A stretch of 64,000 nucleotides of DNA from positions 33,795 to 97,794 of the forward strand of contig NZ_AUCG01000004.1 in the NCBI RefSeq assembly GCF_000429645.1. The letters are read 5' to 3'. Below, piece by piece: positions 16,607-24,786 of this stretch. Made by a program: the position numbers and the translations under genes. How positions within the stretch are numbered: position 1 is the stretch's first letter; the number at the start of each line of letters is the position of its first letter. The stretch is from Niveispirillum irakense DSM 11586. GTDB lineage: Bacteria > Pseudomonadota > Alphaproteobacteria > Azospirillales > Azospirillaceae. The notes beneath the pieces are model-generated. The model had not been told where the DNA came from, made no database searches, and was given only the letters and a program-made list of their open reading frames with translations.

Positions 16607-18414
16607 GGCTTCACCTCGATCCGGGCCGGGTTTGCATGGCCGTGATCCAGTTGCAGGCGGTGGGTGTGATAGGCTGCCAGCTTTTCATTGTGCACGACGC
16701 TGACGATGGTCGCGTCCGGCAGCGCCTCCAGCACCGATTGATAGAAATGCGAGGCGTTGTCCGCATCGAGCGCGCTGGTCGCCTCATCCAGCACCAGCAA
16801 GGTCGGACGCTGGAGCAGGATGCGCGCCAGCGCGACCCGCTGCTGCTCGCCGGGCGACAGCTCATCCTGCCACATGCGCAACTCATGCATGGCATCGACA
16901 TGCTTTTCGAGCCGGACCTTCTCCAGCAGCGTCGCGATGGTCGCGTCGTCATGATCCTCCGCCCGGTCGGGAAAGCAGATCGCTCCCTTCAGCGTGCCGA
17001 GCGGCAGATACAGGCGCTGCGGTACCAGCATGGCGGTGCCCCGCCGCGTCATCGCCACCTGTCCCGCGCCATCCGGCCATAACCCGGCGATCGCCCGTAG
17101 CAGCGTCGTCTTGCCTGTGCCAGACGGCCCCTGGATCACCCAGCGTTCGCCGTCGCGGATCGTCCAGTTGGCAACCTGCAGCAATGGCTCACCGTTGGGA
17201 CGGCGCAGGTGCAGACCCACGGCATTGATCGCCACCCCATCCGGCGTTCCACCGGCGATGAAGCCGATCCCGCGCGGCCGCTCGTAATTGATCGCATCCT
17301 CCAATGCCTTCAGACGATTGATATTGGCGATCTGCGCGGCTATCGAAGGATAGGCGGCAACGATGTATGACAGGCTCGATGAGAATTGCGTAAAGGCATC
17401 GCGCGCGCTTTGCACCTGGCCGAAAGTGATCGCGCCAGCGAAATATTTGGGAACGGTCAGGAACAGCGGTACGACGGTCATGACCCGCTGATAGATATTC
17501 TGCCCCGCACTCAAACCGGCATTTGCCAGCATCAGCGGATACCAGTTCCGGCGGATATTATCGAACGCGATCCGCAGTCCCTCCCGCTCGGTTGCCTGCG
17601 CGCCGGAAAAGGCGATCTGCTCGCCATTGCGCCGGATGTGCAACAAGGCACTGCGGTAATCGGCCTCATAATGCTGCTCGCGCATCTTGCGCCGGATGAA
17701 CGGCTTCCCGATCCAGGTGATGAACACGGTGCCAAAAATGACGTAAGCGATCGAGAACCAGACCAGATCACCGCCCGGTAGCGGTATCTCGTAACCGAAC
17801 AGCGGAATTGAAATTGGCGACGAGGTTTGCAGAAGGATGGAGGCGAACACGACCGCGCGAACCGTGCTGAAGATGACGCCGATCAGGATAGCGAACGGGG
17901 ACGTGCCATAATGCAGACCGATCGATGTGAACGACCTGATATCCTCGGCAATACGCTGATCGGGATTGTCGATCATGCGCAGCCGTTCGATTTCGTAGAA
18001 GCGATCCCGCGCGAACCAACGACCGAGATACCAGTCGTTCAGCCATCTGCGCCACCGGATCGACAGCGTCCAGTTGACGATGTTGTGGGCGAACATGGTC
18101 CCCACTTCCAGCGCTGCAATCATCAGGAACATCACGACCAGCGGCAGGAACTTGGCGCCCTGCCGCTGCTCAATCGCGTCGTAGAACTGACGCTGCCATT
18201 GGTTGGACCAGAAGAACGCATAGGTCGTGCCAATCTCAATCGCGCAGTAGCAGACGACCAGAAACCAAGCCCATTTCCAGTCGTCTGAAACGAAATAGCG
18301 CGTGCTCAACCGCCAGGCATGCGCCCAACGCTCGCGGGTGGACTGGGTGGACTGGAGACCCGCTTCTTGGCGGGTCTCCTCGACATTGGTTGGGGGCGGT
18401 ATCATTGGTTGCAA
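16603..18414 (-). CDS. BclA/SbmA-BacA-type peptide ABC importer
   Basis: A 603-residue fusion of an SbmA/BacA-like membrane domain (roughly 1-370, with the WQRQFYDAIEQR and WRRWLNDWYLGRWFARDRFYEIE blocks) and an ABC ATPase (Walker A GPSGTGKTT, signature LSPGEQQRVALARI, Walker B LLVLDEATSALD). The same layout is found in Bradyrhizobium BclA, which imports cysteine-rich plant peptides, and in E. coli YddA. SbmA/BacA proteins carry microcins, bleomycin and antimicrobial peptides into the cytoplasm. Its position between the TonB receptor and TldE/D supports peptide import. The cargo is unknown. Confidence 0.9.
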   Translation of the reverse strand: MQPMIPPPTNVEETRQEAGLQSTQSTRERWAHAWRLSTRYFVSDDWKWAWFLVVCYCAIEIGTTYAFFWSNQWQRQFYDAIEQRQGAKFLPLVVMFLMIAALEVGTMFAHNIVNWTLSIRWRRWLNDWYLGRWFARDRFYEIERLRMIDNPDQRIAEDIRSFTSIGLHYGTSPFAILIGVIFSTVRAVVFASILLQTSSPISIPLFGYEIPLPGGDLVWFSIAYVIFGTVFITWIGKPFIRRKMREQHYEADYRSALLHIRRNGEQIAFSGAQATEREGLRIAFDNIRRNWYPLMLANAGLSAGQNIYQRVMTVVPLFLTVPKYFAGAITFGQVQSARDAFTQFSSSLSYIVAAYPSIAAQIANINRLKALEDAINYERPRGIGFIAGGTPDGVAINAVGLHLRRPNGEPLLQVANWTIRDGERWVIQGPSGTGKTTLLRAIAGLWPDGAGQVAMTRRGTAMLVPQRLYLPLGTLKGAICFPDRAEDHDDATIATLLEKVRLEKHVDAMHELRMWQDELSPGEQQRVALARILLQRPTLLVLDEATSALDADNASHFYQSVLEALPDATIVSVVHNEKLAAYHTHRLQLDHGHANPARIEVKP

Positions 18415-18422
18415 CTACCCAA

Positions 18423-20762
18423 TCAGAACAGGCGTTTGGAGATGCTCAGACGCACGTTCCGCGGTTCACCGACCGGCACATAGGTGAAGGTCGACGCCGA
18501 CCCGTAATTCCGCCGGTCGAAGATGTTGCGGATCCCGACATTGATGTCGAAGTCGCTGACACTCAGGAAGGCGTTGGCATCGACCTGTCGGGACGACGGC
18601 ACGACATATTGGCCCAGATTGTTGGCAAAGGAACTCGATCGCCCGTACAGGCCCGCCGATACGCCCCCGCTGACGTCTTCCGACAGCTCCGTACGATAGG
18701 TGGAATAGATGCTGTAGGTGTCGCGGGGCTGCTGCGCGATGACGGTCTGAGAGGCGTTGGTCGTCAGCAGCTTATATTTGGTGCGCGTGAGCGATGCCAG
18801 GACCGTCCATCCCGGCAGCAACTCACCCGCAATGTTCAAGTCGATGCCACGCCCGCGCTGGCCCGGACCCGGAAAGAGGTTCGTGGGATCGGTGGGATCA
18901 CGCACGATGATATTGTCCTGCTGAAGTTCGAAATAGGACGCGTTGATTGTTGCATACTTGTTGAAGAGGTCGATCTTGACGCCTGCTTCCTTGTTGGTGG
19001 TGATGATGTTCGGCAGGATGCTGCCGTCCTTTGACACGGCGAAGCTGGCCTGCTCACCACGGGCGTAGTTTGCAAAGATCGAGATGTCTTTCGTCGCATC
19101 AAAGATGATGCCGCCACTGGGCGACAGGCCGTCCTTGCGCCGCACCACGACCGGCCCCGGCCCGGCGAAGAACGTCTGTGATTGGCTTTCGAACCAGTTC
19201 TTGCGAGCGCCACCCAGAACCTTGATCTTCCAGAATTCGATCAGGGCTTGGCCATAGACCCCTTCCTGCTTGCCCCCGTTTTGGACTAGTACATCGCCAA
19301 ATGGCGAAAACGGGACGACCGGGACGGTGGTATTGGCGCCCAGCGTGAGATTGGAAACCCGGGTATAGACCAGGCCGCTGCGCTGCGCGCTATCGCCGTC
19401 GCTATAATTGTACCCCGCATTAAAATTGGCTTCCAACACGTCGCCGATAGTCCTCTTGACCCGGACGAAGCCGTCAACCGAATTGGCCGTGCCTTTCTGC
19501 CGCGAACCCTGGATATCGGCGACCAGATCGCCCGCGCGGCTATAGCCAACATTGGCGGCCCGGGTCGTCAGCAGGGTTTCGTCTCGCATCCCGCGTGCCA
19601 CGAACTCGATGCCCGGCACGATCTGTTGCGTCGCATCGAAGTAGAAGCGGTGGGTCGAGATCCGGATACCCTGCTTGGACGAATAGATCGGCACCGAGGG
19701 ATCGCGGTCGATGAGCTGACGCGTCTTGTTGTCGAACAGCGTATAGGCACCGATCCCGACAGTCGCCTCATTGAGGCTGGCGCCGATCACGATGTCGGTC
19801 AGGCGATCCTTGTATCGCAGCGACGGTGCGATCAGCCAGTTCTCGTCGCCGGTATAGCCACCGTAATTGTGGTCCATGGTCTGCCCGCTGGCGATCAAGC
19901 GCCCTGACAGCGTATCGTCTTCGGTGATCGCGCTGTTGGCGTCAACCACACCCCGCGCCAACCCGAAAGAGCCCGTGTCGAAGCTGACGGCAAGCCGTTC
20001 CTCGGCGCTGGGCTTCTTCGTTACTACATTGATATTGCCGCCCATATTGCCGAACCCGGCAAGCAGAGCATCGGGGCCCTTGAGGACTTCGACCCGCTCG
20101 ATATTGGCGACCGGCTGATCGGCACCGGCAGGGACCCCATATTGCGATGCGGTGGTCAAGCCGTTGACCAACCCACCCGCGGAAAAGCCGCGTATCGTAT
20201 AGGTGGCGCCGCTGTTGGGGGTGTTGAGCTGGGCCGACACGCCACCCGCGTTGCGCAGGATGTCCGTAATGTTAAGCGCCTGCTGTTCCTCAATCGTCTT
20301 CGCTGTAATGACCTGCGTATTGCGCGGTTGGTTGCGCAGGCCCAGGCCGTTGCGGTCGGAGGTGCTTGCCTGGCGCACCAGCACACTGGTTTCCGCTTCG
20401 TCGCGCCGCGCTGTCACGATGATTTCGCTAAGGATGACCAAGCCCGCCTTGGCGTCTCGAACGACGACGAGACTTGTGCCGCGGGTTGCGGCTTCAATCG
20501 CTTCATATGCCGACCGGGCGCCGCGAACGGATTGCGAATTGAGTGCCTTGACCGCGTCGGGGTCGAAATTGACCGTAACGCCAGACTGCCTGCCGATGGC
20601 ATCCAGCGCACGGTCCATCGGCATCTCGGGAACGTTGATCTCGTCCGTCTGCGCGATCTGGGCCGTGGCGGTGGGGGCCACCCCCATTCCGAGGGCTGCG
20701 ATGACACTCAGGCTGGAAAACCCGAGCAGACGACACCCCTTCTTACCAGTCAGAAACAGCAT
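18423..20762 (-). CDS. TonB-dependent outer-membrane receptor, siderophore type, with STN domain
   Basis: A 779-residue receptor. It has a signal peptide (residues 1 to about 34, ending ATAQ), an STN domain (INVPEMPMDRALDAIGRQSGVTVNF to about 110), a plug with the TonB-box region (SEIIVTARR) and RNAGGVSAQLNTPNSGATYTIRGF, then a 22-strand barrel ending NVRLSISKRLF with terminal Phe. STN domains usually signal to FecR/sigma factors, yet no such genes are near. It is the first gene of the operon and is preceded by a LysR gene. The partner importer is of peptide type, so the ligand may be a peptide or peptide-metal complex rather than a classic siderophore. Confidence 0.92.
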   Translation of the reverse strand: MLFLTGKKGCRLLGFSSLSVIAALGMGVAPTATAQIAQTDEINVPEMPMDRALDAIGRQSGVTVNFDPDAVKALNSQSVRGARSAYEAIEAATRGTSLVVVRDAKAGLVILSEIIVTARRDEAETSVLVRQASTSDRNGLGLRNQPRNTQVITAKTIEEQQALNITDILRNAGGVSAQLNTPNSGATYTIRGFSAGGLVNGLTTASQYGVPAGADQPVANIERVEVLKGPDALLAGFGNMGGNINVVTKKPSAEERLAVSFDTGSFGLARGVVDANSAITEDDTLSGRLIASGQTMDHNYGGYTGDENWLIAPSLRYKDRLTDIVIGASLNEATVGIGAYTLFDNKTRQLIDRDPSVPIYSSKQGIRISTHRFYFDATQQIVPGIEFVARGMRDETLLTTRAANVGYSRAGDLVADIQGSRQKGTANSVDGFVRVKRTIGDVLEANFNAGYNYSDGDSAQRSGLVYTRVSNLTLGANTTVPVVPFSPFGDVLVQNGGKQEGVYGQALIEFWKIKVLGGARKNWFESQSQTFFAGPGPVVVRRKDGLSPSGGIIFDATKDISIFANYARGEQASFAVSKDGSILPNIITTNKEAGVKIDLFNKYATINASYFELQQDNIIVRDPTDPTNLFPGPGQRGRGIDLNIAGELLPGWTVLASLTRTKYKLLTTNASQTVIAQQPRDTYSIYSTYRTELSEDVSGGVSAGLYGRSSSFANNLGQYVVPSSRQVDANAFLSVSDFDINVGIRNIFDRRNYGSASTFTYVPVGEPRNVRLSISKRLF

Positions 20763-21033
20763 GTACTCCCCTCTCCCAGGACGCGCGTCATCCCGCGCAG
20801 CATCGCCGCGCCCGGACCGAACGAAATCCCTGTAGCCAAACGGTTAGCGCCTCACGGCGGATAATGCGGTGGCGATCCTCAACCGGTGCAACCGCAGCCG
20901 TACCCCTGCTGATAGTAGTCCCGTGTCTTGGCGCAATAACGTGCCCGCCGGACTTTCCTATCGAGGGAGAGGCTATGCTTCACTCATGTGACAGGCAAAT
21001 TAGAAGTGTTCATGCCCCCATGAGCGGCATCGA
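20763..21033 (-). promoter_or_regulatory. leader region of the TonB-receptor operon
   Basis: A 271-base gap that must hold the operon promoter. A weak dyad (CATGTGACA near 20985 and TGTTCATG near 21008) could be a LysR-type site, but no clear -35/-10 pair was found. Evidence is weak. Confidence 0.3.
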
Positions 21034-22020
21034 TCATGACCGTTGTCCGGGGGCTGACCGGGTATATTCCTTAATCTGCTTGACGAACCAGGCCAGCATC
21101 GGATCGCGGCGTTTATGCGCCGCGCATTGCGCGACGATGGAGGTAGCGGGCCTGACAAAGGGTGCCCCGACTACTTTTACCGGCAGGATCGATGCATAAT
21201 ATTGAAAGAGCCACACGCTTCCGGTGGCAACCAGATCGCTGCCGATGATGATCGCCGGCAAGGCCGCCTGCGAGGTGGTACGCATCACGATTTGACGGGC
21301 TCTCAGCAATTCCGATGCCCGCGGATCGCTGGCAAACACCGATAGCCGTTCGTCACGCGCGATCACGTGTCGCGCAGCTCGGTACGTATCCTCATCAATC
21401 TCGTACTGGTCGCCAAGCCTGGAATGTCCCGTCCATATCATGCAGGAAACAGAATCCTTGATGATCGGCACTTGCTCCAGTTCGGGAAGCGCGGCATCCA
21501 TCGGCAGGACGAGCAGGTCGGCCCCCTGATCAAGCACGCGGCGCGGATCGCTTGCGTCGAGCGGGATGACGCTTACGGTCAGTTTCGGTGCTGCGTCGAC
21601 CAGCAACCGCTGCACAGTGCCGAGCAGAATTTGCTCGATGGCATCCGGTGCCGCCACTGTGATGGTCCCCGAGGAGGTCAGCGGGTCGAAGACCAGAGAA
21701 AAATTGAAGGTTCCGTTGACCTCGCGCATGACACGGCGGGCCTCGTCGCGAAGTGCGAGGCCCAGCGGCGTCAGTTGCGTTTCACCATTCAAATAGGTGA
21801 TGAGATCGTCGGCAAAATGCTCCCGCAATCGTCGCAGTGCGTGGCTCATCGCCGATTGGCTCAGCCGCACGCGCCGTCCGGCTTCGGTCAAAGTCGGCGC
21901 ATGAAGGATAGCGTCAAGCGGGTAGAGCAGGTTCAGGTTAAGGCGGTGGATGGGGGCGTGAATATCGGTTCTTTCCGCTCTCGATGGCCCGAATTTTACC
22001 ATTCTGCCTCTCTCATTCAC
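21034..22020 (-). CDS. LysR-family transcriptional regulator
   Basis: About 328 residues (a start at 22002, MVKFGPSR, is also possible). The N-terminal helix-turn-helix is LYPLDAILHAPTLTEAGRRVRLSQSAMSHALRRLREHF, and the effector domain follows. The overall arrangement resembles the NodD-like branch. It is transcribed in the same direction as, and just upstream of, the TonB-receptor operon, and probably controls it. The inducer may be the imported peptide or a fragment of it. Confidence 0.9.
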   Translation of the reverse strand: MNERGRMVKFGPSRAERTDIHAPIHRLNLNLLYPLDAILHAPTLTEAGRRVRLSQSAMSHALRRLREHFADDLITYLNGETQLTPLGLALRDEARRVMREVNGTFNFSLVFDPLTSSGTITVAAPDAIEQILLGTVQRLLVDAAPKLTVSVIPLDASDPRRVLDQGADLLVLPMDAALPELEQVPIIKDSVSCMIWTGHSRLGDQYEIDEDTYRAARHVIARDERLSVFASDPRASELLRARQIVMRTTSQAALPAIIIGSDLVATGSVWLFQYYASILPVKVVGAPFVRPATSIVAQCAAHKRRDPMLAWFVKQIKEYTRSAPGQRS

Positions 22021-22270
22021 GGCGCCTTATATTCGTTATTCCATCACATTGCATGTGCTGTCCGGATCACGTCCCTGGCGGTGATGTGGGAACAGCGGGG
22101 TCATCGCGCTCTCCGGCGTATCTGGCCGGGATTGTCACGCAGCCACATCCGGCAGTATGACGATGGGATCATCGCTGAGCGGGTTGATTGTTTCCAGTGT
22201 CATGTAGCGGGCGCGCTGCATGGTCCCATTTGATGGGTTCGTTTATGAGCGTCTGGCGGTCTTGGATTGC

Positions 22271-22335
22271 CTGTATCCATCCGGTGAGCACCGCAGGTGG
22301 TTCCGCGATTGGAGGGGGGTGCATTGGCGCCCAGG
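22271..22335 (-). repeat. IS66 right-end-like segment, copy 2
   Basis: The reverse complement of this 65-base segment matches 8376-8439 at most positions (shared CCTGGGCGCCAATGCAC and CTCACCGGATGGATAC). It lies just beyond the LysR gene, so the operon sits between inverted copies of the same IS end. Confidence 0.68.
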
Positions 22336-22689
22336 CAGAAAGCGCCGCGCAGCCTGGGCATGTATCGGAGCTCCCCCGCCGCCGCGGACGAGCCGCGGGA
22401 TCGGAGAAGGCGGAAAGGGTCGAGGCGGAGCTTGCACAGGCGGCGCCATCCAGGGACGGCGGGCTGCGACGGCAGCGCGGCGCCGTTTGGGACCCTGCGG
22501 ACATCAGGGACTACGAGGAGGAAACGTGACAGCGGACGCGGATACCGCGAGGCTCGAGCTTAACCGCGGCGGTCGATTGAAGCTCCCTTGGAAGAGCGAG
22601 AGTTCGAACGGCTCACCAGGGACCTGTTCGCCCGGCTGCTGGACAACGTGAGCGCGACTTGAACGGTCGTGCAGGTCACCGTAACGAGC
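22336..22689. other. insertion debris with coding-like scraps
   Basis: The plus strand carries short coding-like pieces in different frames, for example VEAELAQAAPSRDGGLR ending at 22529 and EEREFERLTRDLFARLLDN ending near 22662. None has a proper start or a recognisable family. They look like ends of genes disrupted by insertion. Confidence 0.35.
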
Positions 22690-22960
22690 CAGCACGCTGT
22701 CATCGAACTGCTCGCAGAAGATGCGCCGCCCGCACAGGACAGCATCGCACCGAAATCGACGCGCCACGATTGTCAACTCTACTTGCCGACCGCCAAGAGG
22801 CAGATCAGCGGGGCGCCGCATATATCTGCTTTGAACCCTCCGGCTTGGCCGCCCGCAGCCTGGACAAGTTGCTGAGGGATAGCGTGATCGAAGCCAAACT
22901 TGGACGCGATCCCCGGCAACCTTCATTTCGTCTGCTACAAACCCGGGCGGCGTGAGGCCG
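22690..22960 (-). pseudogene. ISL3-family transposase N-terminal fragment
   Basis: The minus strand reads DEMKVAGDRVQVWLRSRYP, then the zinc-ribbon CPGCGRPSRRV, LADLP-type PADLPLGGRQVELTIVARRFRC and CGRRIF, which is the N-terminal zinc-binding region of ISL3-type transposases. Matching stops after FDDSVLARY near 22690, and the catalytic DDE part is absent. It is therefore a remnant. Confidence 0.82.
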
Positions 22961-23602
22961 GTGCGCTGAAATCGATGTTGCGTTGCTGATCCTCCGGTGA
23001 ATCAGCAAAAGCGTGGCCCGCAACAGCAGCAAATATGAGTCAGAGCCATTTCTCGATGGAAATCCCGGGTCAGTTCCGCGTGGAAATCAACGGCCAGGAG
23101 ACCAGCACTACGCCCCGTTCCGCCATGATGGCTGCAGCCAGCCGGTCGAGGTGCTTCTCGGAAATGCCGTTCAGCAGGGCGGCGAGCGGCGCCGTCTGCA
23201 TCTGCGTAGGCTGCCCTTCGCCCCCCTTGTCGTTCAGCGAGGCGAAGGTGGTATCCGGATTGAAAGCTTGCGGATGCCGAACGGCCTTGGGCTCTCCGCG
23301 CTCCTCCTGCCAACGCGCGTAATTGCAAAAATCTGATGATAATCCCGAAGGTGCCTCGGATCGACCATGGCTTTGACCTATCAATGGAGAATGATTCTAT
23401 TTTCACATAATAACTTGACATTAAATAGATTTTCTCATGTCAACTTCTATTTATTTCCCAATCAAAAATATTGGATTTGACAACCATTTGGATGTTTATA
23501 TAGCAATTAATGAAATTGAACAAAAAGATAAAATGTTCACCTTGGGTTGGGTCTGAAAAATGATGAATTAAAGATATTAATGCGCGGCAGTGCGAGGAAA
23601 GA
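22961..23602. other. mixed region: orphan coding-like fragment, then low-GC leader
   Basis: On the minus strand 23070-23340 reads coding-like (for example LNDKGGEGQPTQMQTAPLAALLNGISEKHLDRLAAAIMAERG) but has no recognised family and sits in debris. From about 23390 to 23600 the DNA becomes markedly AT-rich compared with everything around it. This low-GC stretch leads into the export cassette and probably carries its promoter; TTGGGT near 23550 with TAAAGA 16 bases later is a weak candidate. Confidence 0.4.
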
Positions 23603-24784
23603 ATGTTCAATTTCGATACAAGTCGGGCTGAGTTCCGTTCATTGTACTTTGAAAAAAAGCCGTGGCTGAAACGTAAGTGTTTCGATCCATCTCCATTCGG
23701 TTGGTCTACGATCGACCAGGCGTTGGATTTTCAAGATCCAACCCGCGAATTGCTGAAGGTCCTTCACAAAGGGCGTGTCGAGCCGTCGCATTACGTCGAG
23801 GAATACATGGATGTCGGGCTCAGGCGCAGGCGTGTCCGCAAGGATCGCCTGTACCAGATGCTGGCATCGGGGGCCACGGTGGTGCTTAACCGCATCGAAC
23901 TGGTATCGACGCAGGTGCGCGACGTTTGCCTTGAAATCGGCCGGCTCGTCGGTGCGCAAACGACATCCAACGCATACGCGTGCCTTGGTGGCGAGCCTGC
24001 AACCAACGTCCATTGGGATACGCACGATGTCTTCGTCGTCCAGATCGGAGGGCTGAAGCGTTGGCGCATTTATGAACCCACGCATCTCCTGCCGGTCAGC
24101 AACCAGGTGAGCAACGATCGGAAGGATGAGCTTCCGGCAGAGCCGGTGATGGACGAGATACTCGAGGCTGGTGACACCCTTTACGTTCCGCGGGGGTGGT
24201 GGCACCGCGTCGAGCCGGTGGAGGGGAGCGATACGCTGCATCTGACCGTGGCGATCCACGCACCGCTCATGCTCGACTATCTCGTGTGGGCATGCGCGTC
24301 GGTCCTGCCCGACCTGCTTGAGGTTCGGCACTCTCTCGTCGGGGAGGCGCATGACAGCCAGCGTGTCGCAGACGCGGTTGCGGCCGTCGGCGAGTTGCTG
24401 ACGAGGCCGGAAACCGTCCAAGCGTTTCGCGAACGCTCCCAGCAGCGCGACCGCGTGGTGTCTCCCTTCAACATCGCGACATTGCTCGACCAGGCTAAGG
24501 ATCCGCTTCCGATGTCTGCCAAGCTGATACTGAACTCCCGTCACGTTGATAGGGACCAGGCCCAGTTCGATATCAATGGAACCGCCATACCATTGCGCGG
24601 GGCGCACAGGGCTGTCGCGGCCGCCCTATCCGCCGGCGTAAGCGTCAATATGGCGCAATTGCAGCGGCAGTTGCCCGAGTTTCCGGTAGAGACCCTGGGT
24701 GCGATCGTAAAGGACTTGGCGCGGGCGGACATCATTCAGATCACGTTTCCTGAGGAAACACGCAAGTCGTCGCGGACTGCCTGA
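23603..24784 (+). CDS. JmjC/cupin-4 type 2-oxoglutarate oxygenase
   Basis: A 393-residue protein of the ribosomal-oxygenase (RoxA/MINA53-like) cupin group. The Fe(II) facial triad is H137-x-D139 in NVHWDTHD and H201 in PRGWWHRVEP; K152 in GLKRWRIYEP fits the 2-oxoglutarate contact. A C-terminal winged-helix-like part follows the usual dimer region. It starts after a GAGGAAAG ribosome site and is two bases from the HlyD gene, so it belongs to the export cassette. Such enzymes hydroxylate protein side chains; a role in modifying the exported protein is likely but not proven. Confidence 0.84.
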   Translation: MFNFDTSRAEFRSLYFEKKPWLKRKCFDPSPFGWSTIDQALDFQDPTRELLKVLHKGRVEPSHYVEEYMDVGLRRRRVRKDRLYQMLASGATVVLNRIELVSTQVRDVCLEIGRLVGAQTTSNAYACLGGEPATNVHWDTHDVFVVQIGGLKRWRIYEPTHLLPVSNQVSNDRKDELPAEPVMDEILEAGDTLYVPRGWWHRVEPVEGSDTLHLTVAIHAPLMLDYLVWACASVLPDLLEVRHSLVGEAHDSQRVADAVAAVGELLTRPETVQAFRERSQQRDRVVSPFNIATLLDQAKDPLPMSAKLILNSRHVDRDQAQFDINGTAIPLRGAHRAVAAALSAGVSVNMAQLQRQLPEFPVETLGAIVKDLARADIIQITFPEETRKSSRTA

Positions 24785-24786
24785 CC

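Noticed and set aside
18423..20762. Plain siderophore uptake as the role of the whole operon
   Set aside because: The receptor is of siderophore type, but no ferric reductase, siderophore permease or Fur-like site was seen; partner genes point to peptides.
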